From assembly GCA_021153265.1 (NCBI GenBank), contig JAGKTU010000031.1:1-21103 (forward strand): 21,103 bases of DNA, written 5' to 3'. The position numbers were made by a program, and so were the translations under genes. The notes under the pieces were generated by a model that saw only the letters and a program-made list of their open reading frames with translations, was not told the DNA's origin and did not search any database. This DNA is from Clostridia bacterium. Lineage in GTDB: Bacteria > Bacillota > Clostridia > Oscillospirales > Oscillospiraceae. Numbering within the stretch: position 1 is the first letter of the stretch; every line of letters begins with the position of its first letter. Positions 7,472 through 14,670 of the stretch are shown piece after piece.

Positions 7472-8361
7472 GGCCGCAGGAAGCGGGATTCCTCCTGCTG
7501 ACATCCAAGCTTGGGAATCCGGAGCGAAAGTGCCTGTCTGCGGCGCAGCTTCGGGTGCTTGCCCAAAGAATGCAGGCAGCTCCAAAGGCCGAAGAGGATC
7601 GGGATCTGACGTTTTTGGATCTGATGGCTCTGGGATATGGCGAGGAGATGGCACGGCGGATCGTGGGGATGCTGGAAGAAGAGGAACTTCTTCGGCATTA
7701 TCTGCGCCGGAGCGAGAGGAAGGGATGCATTCCCTTGAGTCGGCTGCATCCAAAGTATCCGAAAGATCTGCGGCGGAGACTGGGGCTGGATGCTCCCGGA
7801 TGTCTGTGGGCCAAGGGTGATGTGGACATATTGGATATGCCCAAGGTGGCACTGGTGGGAAGCCGGGAACTTATGCCCGAAAATCGGCAATTTGCTGAGG
7901 AAGTTGGCCGTCAGGCGGCCATACAGGGCTATGCGCTGGTGTCCGGAAACGCAAGAGGTGCGGATCGGGCGGCGCAGGAGGCCTGTCTTGCCGCAGGAGG
8001 AAGGGTCATCAGTGTAGTAGCGGATGAATTGGATAAGCAGCCCATGCGGGAACGGATGCTGTATCTCAGCGAGGATGGGTTCTCGGAGGAGTTCAGCGCC
8101 GCAAGGGCATTGAGCCGAAACAGGGTGATCCATGGGTTGGGATGCAAGACCTTTGTTGCCCAATGCAGCTACCGGAAGGGCGGCACATGGGACGGCACGG
8201 TGAAAAATCTGCGGTTCGGCTGGAGTCCGGTGTTCTGCTTCCGGGACGGAAGTGAGGCGGCTCAACTGCTGGTGCAGATGGGCGCGGAATCCGTGGAAAT
8301 GGATGAACTTGGGCAGTTTGACAGCTTGGAAAAGGGCGAAATGAGCCTGTTTACAGAATAA
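7468..8361 (+). CDS. DprA/Smf-like Rossmann-fold protein lacking the C-terminal winged helix
   Basis: The 297-residue protein has a helical N-terminal part (1-85), a DprA-type SRLHPKYPKDL lead-in (91-101) and a Rossmann core. The core shows VALVGSRE (127-134), SGNARGADRAAQ (159-170), GGRVISVVADELD (177-189) and RNRVIHGL (217-224). These match DprA's GSR, SG-x-A-x-G-x-D and RNRIIAGL motifs. DprA loads RecA on incoming single-stranded DNA in transformation. Here the usual GLD-x-x-YP segment is poorly kept, the Ser-Gly-Ser loop reads YRKGGTWDGT, and no DprA winged-helix domain follows. It may be a paralogue with a different task. ATGA overlap with the helicase gene implies coupled translation, and the pair ends at a strong hairpin. 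Confidence 0.8.
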   Translation: MRPQEAGFLLLTSKLGNPERKCLSAAQLRVLAQRMQAAPKAEEDRDLTFLDLMALGYGEEMARRIVGMLEEEELLRHYLRRSERKGCIPLSRLHPKYPKDLRRRLGLDAPGCLWAKGDVDILDMPKVALVGSRELMPENRQFAEEVGRQAAIQGYALVSGNARGADRAAQEACLAAGGRVISVVADELDKQPMRERMLYLSEDGFSEEFSAARALSRNRVIHGLGCKTFVAQCSYRKGGTWDGTVKNLRFGWSPVFCFRDGSEAAQLLVQMGAESVEMDELGQFDSLEKGEMSLFTE

Positions 8362-8364
8362 AAT

Positions 8365-8400
8365 GAAATCCCCCCGGAGTTTCTGCTCCGGGGGGATTTC
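8365..8400. terminator. Shared terminator between the dprA-like and isocitrate dehydrogenase genes
   Basis: A perfect 15-base-pair stem has arms 8365-8379 and 8386-8400 with a 6-base loop and a C6/G6 core. On the minus strand it is followed by ATTTTATTCT (8363-8354), the better U-tract, so it most clearly terminates the TCA operon. On the plus strand it follows the dprA-like stop by three bases but lacks a T run. Confidence 0.85.
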
Positions 8401-8426
8401 GTATGAAAAGGGAGGGAAAAAGCGCG

Positions 8427-9536
8427 TTACAGAAGGCCCATGACGGCATCTGCGTAGTCCATGCAGGTGACACCGGCGTCGTAGGAAACGGCAACGGGGC
8501 AGGCAGACATGGCGTTTTCCAGCTTTTCGGCAGCTTCACCGCGGCAAATGTGGCGCAGCAGCATGGCGGCGGCTTTCAGAATGCTGTCAGGATTGGCGTA
8601 ATCGCCCATGCCGCGCTCGATCATGCGGGGCGCGGAGCCGTGGATGGCCTCGAACATGGCGAACTTGTCGCCGATGTTGGCGCTGCCGGCGGTGCCGACG
8701 CCACCCTGGATCTGTGCGGCTTCGTCGGTGATGATGTCGCCGTAGAGGTTGGGCATGACGAAGACCTTGAACTGCTGGCGCAGGGGGTCTTTCAGCAGAT
8801 TGGCGGTCATAATGTCGATGTAGTAGTCATCGGCGGTGATCTCGGGGTACTCGGCGGCGATCTCGTGGCAGATGGAAGTGAACTTGCCGTCGGTCTTCTT
8901 CATGATGTTGGCCTTGGTGACGATGGCCACATGATTCTTGCCGTTCTGACGGGCGTAGTCGAAGGCTGCACGGGCGATTCTGCGGGTGCCAAGGTCAGTG
9001 GTGACCTTGAAATCTACGGCCATGCCGGGCAGCTCAACGCCCCGGCTGCCCAGAACGTACTCACCCTCGGTGTTCTCACGATAGAACATCCAGTCGATGT
9101 TCTTCTCGGGGATGGAAACAGGGCGGACGTTGGCGTAGAGGTCCAGCTCACGGCGCAGAGCCACGTTGGCGCTCTCCATGGTGCCACCGTGGGGGGTGGT
9201 GGTGGGACCCTTCAGCAGGACGTCACAGGTCTTGATCTCGGCCAGAACGTCATCGGGAACTGCCTTGCCCTGGGCCATACGGTTTTCGATGGTTAGACCG
9301 TTGATCTCCTTGATGACGATGGTGCCCTTCTCAACTTCGTCGGCCAGCAGGTGCTTTAAGACCCGGGTGGCCTGGGAGGTGATGATGGGGCCGATGCCGT
9401 CGCCATCCACAACACCGATGGTCACGGTCTTCTTGGTGGCGAAGTCGGTCTTTTCGCAGTTCATATTGGCGATGCGATCCAGCTGCTCCTGGATCAGTTT
9501 CTCAAAAGCCTCGCAGGCTTGCTTCAGTTCGTTCAT
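8427..9536 (-). CDS. Isocitrate dehydrogenase, NAD-type (isocitrate/isopropylmalate dehydrogenase family)
   Basis: Starting at the ATG at 9534-9536, supported by AAGGAGG (9544-9550), the protein has 369 residues. It shows DGDGIGP (44-50), LLKGPTTTP (107-115), S-A-N-x-x-LRRELDLYANVRP (122-139), the NAD-isocitrate-type YRENTEGEY (152-160), K208 of the catalytic VTKANIMK, the metal-binding YGDIITDEAA (265-274) and EAIHGSAP (296-303). It oxidises isocitrate to 2-oxoglutarate and CO2. RENTEGEY also occurs in tartrate and homoisocitrate dehydrogenases, but the aconitase and citrate synthase neighbours favour isocitrate. About 35 residues precede the usual first strand, more than in typical NAD-type enzymes. 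Its start overlaps the aconitase stop by four bases. Last gene of the operon. Confidence 0.88.
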   Translation of the reverse strand: MNELKQACEAFEKLIQEQLDRIANMNCEKTDFATKKTVTIGVVDGDGIGPIITSQATRVLKHLLADEVEKGTIVIKEINGLTIENRMAQGKAVPDDVLAEIKTCDVLLKGPTTTPHGGTMESANVALRRELDLYANVRPVSIPEKNIDWMFYRENTEGEYVLGSRGVELPGMAVDFKVTTDLGTRRIARAAFDYARQNGKNHVAIVTKANIMKKTDGKFTSICHEIAAEYPEITADDYYIDIMTANLLKDPLRQQFKVFVMPNLYGDIITDEAAQIQGGVGTAGSANIGDKFAMFEAIHGSAPRMIERGMGDYANPDSILKAAAMLLRHICRGEAAEKLENAMSACPVAVSYDAGVTCMDYADAVMGLL

Positions 9537-11464
9537 TGTCCACCCTCCTTGGTGTAGTTCAGCAGGCCACCGCAGGTAAGGATCTTCTGCTGGCGGTCGG
9601 ATAGGTCGCAATTGGCAACGATGGTCTTGCCGGTGGTTTCGTTGATGATGGTGATCTTGCCGGAGGCCATGCCGCCGGGGATATCGGTGAGCTTCAGCAC
9701 ATGATCCTGCTCCAGGGCATCGTAGTCCGCAGGATCGGCAAAGGTCAGCGGCAGAATGCCGGCGTTGATCAGATTGGCGATGTGGATTCTGGCAAAGCTC
9801 TTGGCGATGACGCAGCGGATGCCTAAGTACATGGGAACCAGAGCGGCATGCTCGCGGGAAGAGCCCTGGCCGTAGTTGCTGCCGCCGACGATGATGCCGT
9901 CGCCGGCTTCCTTGGCACGCTCCGGGAAGCTGGGATCACAGACCTCAAAGCAGAATTTGGACAGGTGGGGGATGTTGGAGCGGTAGGGCAGGATCTTGGC
10001 ACCGGCAGGCATGATGTGGTCGGTGGTGATGTTATCGCCGACTTTCAGCACGGACTTTGCGGTGAGGGAGTCGGAGAAGGGCTTACTCTTGGGGAATTCC
10101 TTGATATTGGGACCACGCAGGACTTCGGCGGATGCGGCTTCCTCGATGGGAAGGGGGGCGAGGACTGCGGAATCATTGATCTGGAAGGATGCGGGCATCT
10201 GGATGTAGATGGAACCCTCAGAAGTGGTGGGGTCGGTAATGTAACCGGTGAGAGCAGAGGCTACGGCGGTTTCGGGGGAGACCAGATAGACCTGACCGTC
10301 CTTGGTGCCGCTACGGCCGAGGAAGTTGCGGTTGAAGGTTCGCAGGGACACGCCGCCGGAATTGGGGGAGAAGCCCATGCCGATGCAGGGACCGCAGGCA
10401 CATTCCAGAACACGGGCGCCGCTGGCAAGGATATCGGTCAGCGCGCCGCAGTCGGCCAGCATGCTCAGCACCTGACGGGAACCGGGGGAGATGGACAGGC
10501 TGACGCCGGGGGCGACGGTCTTGCCCTTGAGCATGGCGGCGACCTTCAGCATATCCATAAGGGAAGAGTTGGTGCAGGAGCCGATGCAGACCTGGTCAAC
10601 CTTCACATTCTTCAGAGAAGACACAGCGACCACGTTGTCGGGGCTGTGGGGACAGGCAATCATGGGCTCGAGAGTATCCAGATCGATGTCGATGATACGG
10701 TCATACTTGGCATCGGGGTCGGATGCCAGAGGGATGTAATCTGCTTCACGGCCCTGTGCGGCCAGGAACTGACGGGTAACTTCGTCGGAGGGGAAGATGG
10801 AGGTGGTTGCACCCAGCTCGGTACCCATGTTGGTGATGGTGGCACGCTCGGGGACAGACAGACCGGCGATGCCGGGACCGCCCCACTCCACAATGGCACC
10901 CACGCCGCCCTTGACGGAGAGAATCCGCAGCAGCTCCAGAGAGACGTCCTTGGCGCTGACGTAGGGCTTCAGCTTACCGGTGAGGTTGACCTTGAACATC
11001 TTGGGCATGGTGATATAGTAGGCGCCACCGCCCATGGCGACTGCGACGTCCATGCCGCCTGCGCCGAAGGCCAGCATACCGATGCCGCCGCCGGTGGGGG
11101 TGTGGGAGTCGGAGCCGATGAGGCTCTTGCCGGGCTTGCCGAAACGCTCCAGATGGACCTGATGGCAGATGCCGTTGCCGGGACGGGAGAAATAGACACC
11201 GTGTTTGGCGGCAACGGTCTGGAGATACCGGTGGTCGTCGGCGTTCTCAAAGCCGCACTGGAGGGTGTTGTGGTCGACGTAGGCCACGCTGAGTTCGGTC
11301 TTGACCCGGGGAATACCCATGGTCTCGAATTCCAGATAGGCCATGGTGCCGGTGGCATCCTGAGTCAGAGTCTGGTCGATACGCAGGGCGATCTCGCTGC
11401 CGGGGGTCATGTCACCGGAAACAAGATGTGCTGCGATGATTTTTTCTGCAATCGTCTTACCCAT
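9533..11464 (-). CDS. acn: Aconitate hydratase (monomeric, short Aquifex-like type)
   Basis: From ATG 11462-11464 the protein has 643 residues, shorter than the roughly 900-residue AcnA/AcnB forms and close to the putative Aquifex-type aconitases. The cluster cysteines are C297 (in CIGSCTNS), C357 and C360 (in CGPCIGMG). Other landmarks are GSDSHTPTGG (117-126), GRSGTKDG (383-390) and, in the C-terminal swivel domain, TTDHIMPAG and GGSNYGQGSSREHAAL. The [4Fe-4S] enzyme interconverts citrate and isocitrate. Homoaconitase or isopropylmalate isomerase is less likely because the swivel domain is fused and the neighbours make and use citrate. The start lies within the last codons of the regulator gene (8-base overlap). 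The ribosome site is weak (GGAAG, 12 bases off). An in-frame TTG at 11482 is an alternative start. Confidence 0.93.
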   Translation of the reverse strand: MGKTIAEKIIAAHLVSGDMTPGSEIALRIDQTLTQDATGTMAYLEFETMGIPRVKTELSVAYVDHNTLQCGFENADDHRYLQTVAAKHGVYFSRPGNGICHQVHLERFGKPGKSLIGSDSHTPTGGGIGMLAFGAGGMDVAVAMGGGAYYITMPKMFKVNLTGKLKPYVSAKDVSLELLRILSVKGGVGAIVEWGGPGIAGLSVPERATITNMGTELGATTSIFPSDEVTRQFLAAQGREADYIPLASDPDAKYDRIIDIDLDTLEPMIACPHSPDNVVAVSSLKNVKVDQVCIGSCTNSSLMDMLKVAAMLKGKTVAPGVSLSISPGSRQVLSMLADCGALTDILASGARVLECACGPCIGMGFSPNSGGVSLRTFNRNFLGRSGTKDGQVYLVSPETAVASALTGYITDPTTSEGSIYIQMPASFQINDSAVLAPLPIEEAASAEVLRGPNIKEFPKSKPFSDSLTAKSVLKVGDNITTDHIMPAGAKILPYRSNIPHLSKFCFEVCDPSFPERAKEAGDGIIVGGSNYGQGSSREHAALVPMYLGIRCVIAKSFARIHIANLINAGILPLTFADPADYDALEQDHVLKLTDIPGGMASGKITIINETTGKTIVANCDLSDRQQKILTCGGLLNYTKEGGQ

Positions 11465-12110
11465 TGATATTTGCACTTCCAATCATGTGTTGTTTTGCTT
11501 TTTCGATATGCTTAGAGGACAGCTCCATGGCAAGGTCGGCATTGCCGGAGATGATGGCTTCGTAAATTTCGCGGTGTTCGCGCATGGTGTTGGTGACCCG
11601 GTCCTTGCTCTGCATGGAGATCCGGCGGTAACGGCGGGTCTTGCGCAGCAGGGGGCGGAGGGTGTCATAGATCACGGTGCGGCCACTGAGGCGGCAGATG
11701 GCATCGTGGAACTTGTCATCGGCCTGACGCAGGTGGTCCAAGTCTTCCTTATTATAATAGAACTCCTGCAGATCCACGATGTGGGCCAGCTCGGCTCTTG
11801 CTTCGTCGTCCATGTTGATGGTGGCGTAGTAGGCGGCCAGACCTTCGATGCGCTGGCGGATATTCATGATATCCAGAATATCGTCCTCGGTGATACCGAG
11901 AACCACACTGCCCTTGCCTGCGTCGGAGATCAGGCGCTCCTGCTCCAGACGGCGCAAGGCCTCCCGGATGGGGGTACGGCTGACGCCCAGCTGCTCAGCC
12001 AGCTTCAGCTCGGTGAGGATCTCACCACGAGGGTAGATGCCTTGAATGATATCGTTTTCTAACTGCTCAAAAACCTGGTCGGCCAGGGATACGGTTTTAA
12101 ATCCTTTCAT
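11457..12110 (-). CDS. GntR-family transcriptional regulator, FadR/FCD subfamily
   Basis: The 217-residue protein has an N-terminal winged helix (about 6-75) with the GntR signature L-x-E-x-x-LAEQLGVSRTPIREALRRLEQE (35-57). An all-helical FCD effector domain follows (about 78-208). D131, H135, H179 and H201 sit at the positions that bind a metal in many FCD regulators, where a carboxylate ligand such as citrate commonly docks. It lies inside the citrate operon: 12 bases after the citrate synthase stop and overlapping aconitase. The obvious inference is that it senses a TCA intermediate and controls this operon. GGAGG (12116-12120) precedes ATG by five bases. A palindrome at 13529-13546 over the operon promoter is its likely operator. 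Confidence 0.93.
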   Translation of the reverse strand: MKGFKTVSLADQVFEQLENDIIQGIYPRGEILTELKLAEQLGVSRTPIREALRRLEQERLISDAGKGSVVLGITEDDILDIMNIRQRIEGLAAYYATINMDDEARAELAHIVDLQEFYYNKEDLDHLRQADDKFHDAICRLSGRTVIYDTLRPLLRKTRRYRRISMQSKDRVTNTMREHREIYEAIISGNADLAMELSSKHIEKAKQHMIGSANING

Positions 12111-12122
12111 GTTGTCCTCCTC

Positions 12123-13499
12123 TTACATATTGCTGTAAAGTTCGGGGGCCAGCTCGTGGAGCTTTTCGTCCAGCTCTTTGTCGGTCATGACGGTCTGACG
12201 GCCGTCCTCATATTCCCGGTCGATCCAGTCCTTCATGGCGATGACCAGAGGATCCCGCTTGCTCAGCGCCTTGTCGCCCTCTAAGCCGTAGGTCTGGTTG
12301 ATCCAGTAGGCGATGCCGGCCAGACCGGAGGTCTTGCTGATCTGGACGGTGGCGGGGCGGTTCAGAATCTTCTTGGTATCGAAAATGGTGTAGATCTCCT
12401 CGTCCTTCATCAGACCGTCGGCGTGGATGCCGGCGCGGGTGACGTTGAAATTCTTGCCCACGAAGGGGGTCATGACGGGAATCTCGTAGCCGATCTCATG
12501 CTGGAAGAAATCGGCGATCTCGGTGATAACGGTGGTGTCCATGCCGTCCAGGCTGCCGCGGAGGGAAGCGTACTCGAAGACCATGGCCTCCAGAGGGACA
12601 TTACCGGTACGCTCGCCGATGCCGAGCAGGGAGCAGTTGACGGCGCAGGCGCCGTAGAGCCACGCGGTAGAGGCGTTGGCGACGGCTTTGTAGAAGTCGT
12701 TGTGGCCGTGCCACTCGAGACACTCGCTGGGGACATCGGAGTAGTGCTGCAGGCCGTAGATGATTCCGCCGACAGAACGGGGCATGGCGGCTTCGGTGTA
12801 GGGAACGCCGTAACCCATGGTGTCGCAGGCGCGGATCTTGACGGGGATGCCGGCCTCGCGGCTCAGCTTCTGCAGTTCGTTGACGAAGGGGACAACGAAA
12901 CCGTAGAAATCGGCACGGGTGATGTCCTCCAAGTGGCAGCGGGGGATGACACCGGCATTGAAGGCGTCCTTAACGGTGGCGAGGTAATGCTCCAGAGCCT
13001 GCTTACGGGTCATCTTCATCTTCTTAAAGATGTGATAGTCGGAGCAGCTGACCAGAATACCGGTTTCTTTAATGCCCAAATCCTTGACCAACTTGAAGTC
13101 TTCCTTGCTGGCACGGATCCAGCTGGTGATCTCGGGGAACTTCAGGTCCAGGGACATGCACTTCTCAATGGCTTCCCGGTCCTTCTTGGAGTAGATGAAG
13201 AACTCGGTCTGGCGGATGATGCCGTAAGGTCCGCCCAGCTTGCTCAGCAGCTTATAGATATTGACGATCTGGTCGACGGAATAAGGCTCCACAGACTGCT
13301 GACCGTCGCGAAGGGAAGTGTCGGTGATCCAGATCTCCTCGGGCATGGACATAGGCACCCGGCGGTGGTTGAATGCCACCTTGGGGATGGTACCGTAGGA
13401 GTAAATGTCACGGTGCAGATTCGGCTCGGCTACGTCCTGCAGGGAGTACTTGTAGGATTTTTTCTCCAACAGGTTGGTTTTACTGGAAATTTCGAGCAT
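12123..13499 (-). CDS. (Re)-citrate synthase (homocitrate/isopropylmalate synthase family)
   Basis: The ATG at 13497-13499, eight bases after AGGAG (13508-13512), gives 458 residues. The longer open frame to 13538 would run into the promoter. The DRE-TIM metallolyase core shows ITDTSLRDGQQS (58-69), CHLEDITRAD (188-197), RACDTMGYG (223-231), the metal-binding HGHND (264-268) and GIGERTGNVPLE (293-304). Length, the long N-terminal lead-in and the N-F-N-V-T-R-A-G-I-H-A-D-G segment resemble the Clostridium kluyveri type (Re)-citrate synthase. That enzyme replaces ordinary GltA-type citrate synthase in several strict anaerobes and condenses acetyl-CoA with oxaloacetate. Homocitrate or isopropylmalate synthase would be alternatives, but aconitase and isocitrate dehydrogenase downstream favour citrate. 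First gene of the operon. Confidence 0.88.
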   Translation of the reverse strand: MLEISSKTNLLEKKSYKYSLQDVAEPNLHRDIYSYGTIPKVAFNHRRVPMSMPEEIWITDTSLRDGQQSVEPYSVDQIVNIYKLLSKLGGPYGIIRQTEFFIYSKKDREAIEKCMSLDLKFPEITSWIRASKEDFKLVKDLGIKETGILVSCSDYHIFKKMKMTRKQALEHYLATVKDAFNAGVIPRCHLEDITRADFYGFVVPFVNELQKLSREAGIPVKIRACDTMGYGVPYTEAAMPRSVGGIIYGLQHYSDVPSECLEWHGHNDFYKAVANASTAWLYGACAVNCSLLGIGERTGNVPLEAMVFEYASLRGSLDGMDTTVITEIADFFQHEIGYEIPVMTPFVGKNFNVTRAGIHADGLMKDEEIYTIFDTKKILNRPATVQISKTSGLAGIAYWINQTYGLEGDKALSKRDPLVIAMKDWIDREYEDGRQTVMTDKELDEKLHELAPELYSNM

Positions 13500-13528
13500 G
13501 GAGTCGACTCCTTTCTGGGATTGTTTTA

Positions 13529-13546
13529 GTGTATACAATTATACAC
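13529..13546. promoter_or_regulatory. Palindromic operator candidate over the citrate operon promoter
   Basis: GTGTATA (13529-13535) and TATACAC (13540-13546) form a perfect 7-base inverted repeat around CAAT. It contains the whole -10 box of the citrate synthase promoter, so bound protein would block transcription. The size fits a dimeric GntR-type regulator, and one is encoded in the same operon. Binding is inferred. Confidence 0.65.
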
Positions 13547-13565
13547 GTAAACATGGATTAGTCAA
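13538..13565 (-). promoter_or_regulatory. Promoter of the (Re)-citrate synthase operon
   Basis: On the minus strand TTGACT (13565-13560) is followed after 16 bases by TATAAT (13543-13538). Expected start is near 13531, giving a leader of about 32 bases that contains the AAAGGAG ribosome site. Confidence 0.75.
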
Positions 13566-13645
13566 TACACAAAATGCACAACGTAGGAGGGGTGTAAGTC
13601 CGCGATTTAGGGACTTTTGACGATGCTGCGTGGACAAGATAGGAA

Positions 13646-13676
13646 ATCCCCCGGAACGACTGGCATTCCGGGGGGT
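13646..13676 (-). terminator. Second hairpin downstream of rpsI
   Basis: CCCCCGGAA (13648-13656) pairs with TTCCGGGGG (13666-13674) around a 9-base loop, extended by one wobble and one A-T pair. It lies beyond the main rpsI terminator and before the citrate promoter. The following minus-strand bases (ATTTCCTATC) are only moderately T-rich. Probably a back-up terminator insulating the citrate operon. Confidence 0.55.
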
Positions 13677-13680
13677 GATA

Positions 13681-13718
13681 GAATAAAAAACAGAGGACTC
13701 CCAAGTGGGAATCCTCTG
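13681..13718 (-). terminator. rpsI: Intrinsic terminator of the rplM-rpsI operon
   Basis: Arms 13691-13703 and 13706-13718 form a 13-position stem with one C-A mismatch. On the minus strand it is directly followed by TTTTTTATTC (13690-13681). It lies 20 bases after the rpsI stop codon. Confidence 0.88.
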
Positions 13719-13738
13719 TAAATGAAACCAAATAAGGT

Positions 13739-14143
13739 TTAGCGCTTGGAGAACTGGGGAGCGCGACGTGCGGCCTTCAGACCGTACTTCTTTCTTTCCT
13801 TCATTCTGGGGTCGCGGGTCATGAAGCCAGCAGCCTTCAGAGAGGGGCGGTTCTCGGGGTTCAGGACCACCAGAGCGCGGGAGATGCCGTGACGGATAGC
13901 GCCGGCCTGACCGGAAACGCCGCCGCCGGCGACGGTGACAACGATGTCAACCTTGCCCAGCATGTCGGTGGTGACCAGGGGCTGACGGACGATCAGCTTC
14001 AGGGTCTCCAGACCGAAGTAGTCGTCGATGTCGCGGCCGTTGATGATGATGGAGCCGGTGCCGTTCTCGTAGACGCGGACGCGTGCGACGGAGGACTTAC
14101 GACGGCCGGTGCCGTAAAAATACTTCTTCTTGCTCTCGTACAT
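13739..14143 (-). CDS. rpsI: 30S ribosomal protein S9
   Basis: The 134-residue protein has the family's YGTGRRKSSVARV opening, INGR, the GGG-x-SGQAGAIRHGI loop (about residues 74-86), a basic ERKKYGLKAARRAPQFSKR-like end and the terminal S-K-R. The conserved C-terminal tail of S9 reaches the P-site tRNA on the 30S subunit, and its last arginine is present here. Length is normal. GGAGG (14153-14157) lies nine bases before ATG. The gene follows rplM by 17 bases, the universal bacterial L13-S9 order, and ends at a strong intrinsic terminator. Confidence 0.98.
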   Translation of the reverse strand: MYESKKKYFYGTGRRKSSVARVRVYENGTGSIIINGRDIDDYFGLETLKLIVRQPLVTTDMLGKVDIVVTVAGGGVSGQAGAIRHGISRALVVLNPENRPSLKAAGFMTRDPRMKERKKYGLKAARRAPQFSKR

Positions 14144-14160
14144 GTTAAGTTACCTCCAAA

Positions 14161-14592
14161 TTAGTCCAGGGTCCAAGCTTCGGGCTTCTGGGCGACGTGG
14201 GGATGCTCAGCGCCCTTGTACAGGAACAGGCGGCCCATAGCGTGCTTGCCCAGAGTGTTCTTGGGCAGCATGCCCTTGACAGCCAGCTCAACAGCGTAGT
14301 CGGAACGGGTGTTCATCATGTCGCGAGCCTTGGTTTCCTTCAGACCGCCGATCCAGCCGGAAACGCGGTAGTAGGACTTCTGATCCAGCTTCTTACCGGT
14401 CAGAACAGCCTTGTCGGTGTTGATGACGATGACGTAGTCGCCACAGTCAACGTTGGGGGTGAAATCGACCTTGTGCTTGCCGCGCAGGATGTTGGCAGCG
14501 ATGACAGCGGTGCGGCCCAGGGGCTTGCCAGCAGCATCGATCACATACCACTTGCGCTCCAGGGTCTCCTTCTTCAGCAGAGTAGTGGACAT
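14161..14592 (-). CDS. rplM: 50S ribosomal protein L13
   Basis: From ATG 14590-14592 the protein has 143 residues, normal for L13. It shows W-Y-V-IDA-x-GKPLGR near the N-terminus, a RGKHKVDFTP stretch, the YYRVSGWIGGLKE segment, AVKGMLPKNTLG and the RLFLYKGAEHPH block; all are diagnostic. L13 binds 23S rRNA early in large-subunit assembly. An upstream in-frame ATG at 14607 is rejected because GGAGG (14601-14605), eight bases before 14592, would lie inside that reading. Transcription starts at a strong promoter about 75 bases upstream. A small hairpin begins at the predicted transcript start, where Firmicute L13-S9 operons often carry an autoregulatory leader. Confidence 0.98.
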   Translation of the reverse strand: MSTTLLKKETLERKWYVIDAAGKPLGRTAVIAANILRGKHKVDFTPNVDCGDYVIVINTDKAVLTGKKLDQKSYYRVSGWIGGLKETKARDMMNTRSDYAVELAVKGMLPKNTLGKHAMGRLFLYKGAEHPHVAQKPEAWTLD

Positions 14593-14622
14593 TATGTGTT
14601 CCTCCAATTGGATTAAAATATT

Positions 14623-14651
14623 TTGACAATTTCAGGCGTTTGCAGTACAAT
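14623..14651 (+). promoter_or_regulatory. Plus-strand promoter, probably for the ttcA-like gene
   Basis: TTGACA (14623-14628) and TACAAT (14646-14651) are spaced 17 bases apart. Expected start is near 14658, giving a leader of about 160 bases to the ttcA-like gene. It lies within the rplM leader and overlaps the footprint of the rplM promoter on the other strand. Nearer candidates for ttcA (14708-14736, GATAAA) are much weaker. Confidence 0.6.
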
Positions 14652-14664
14652 GTCTTCAAAACGC
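14636..14664 (-). promoter_or_regulatory. Leader hairpin of rplM (possible L13 leader)
   Basis: In the minus-strand transcript GCGTTT (14664-14659) can pair with AAACGC (14641-14636), beginning at or next to the predicted first base. L13 leaders that bind free L13 are known in low-GC Gram-positives. I see a hairpin in the right place but cannot match the family consensus by eye. Confidence 0.35.
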
Positions 14665-14670
14665 TAGATT

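Noticed and set aside
6743..7852. 369-codon minus-strand frame across the helicase and dprA-like genes
   Set aside because: It spans two real overlapping genes antisense, with Pro/His-rich low-complexity sequence and no start signal.
8403..9296. 297-codon open frame opposite isocitrate dehydrogenase
   Set aside because: Gly/Val/Asp-rich shadow with no family features.
9848..11467. 539-codon open frame opposite aconitase
   Set aside because: Gly/Asp/Ala-rich shadow caused by the codon bias of the real gene; aconitase motifs are complete on the other strand.
12423..13529. 368-codon open frame opposite (Re)-citrate synthase
   Set aside because: Same shadow effect; it would also run through the citrate operon promoter and has no recognisable motif.
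13500..13538. Extending citrate synthase to the upstream ATG at 13538
   Set aside because: That region carries the -10 box, the palindrome and the ribosome site; the internal ATG at 13499 has correct spacing.
13571..13645. T-box or riboswitch upstream of the citrate operon
   Set aside because: The region lies upstream of the predicted transcript start, and no T-box specifier or antiterminator sequence is visible.
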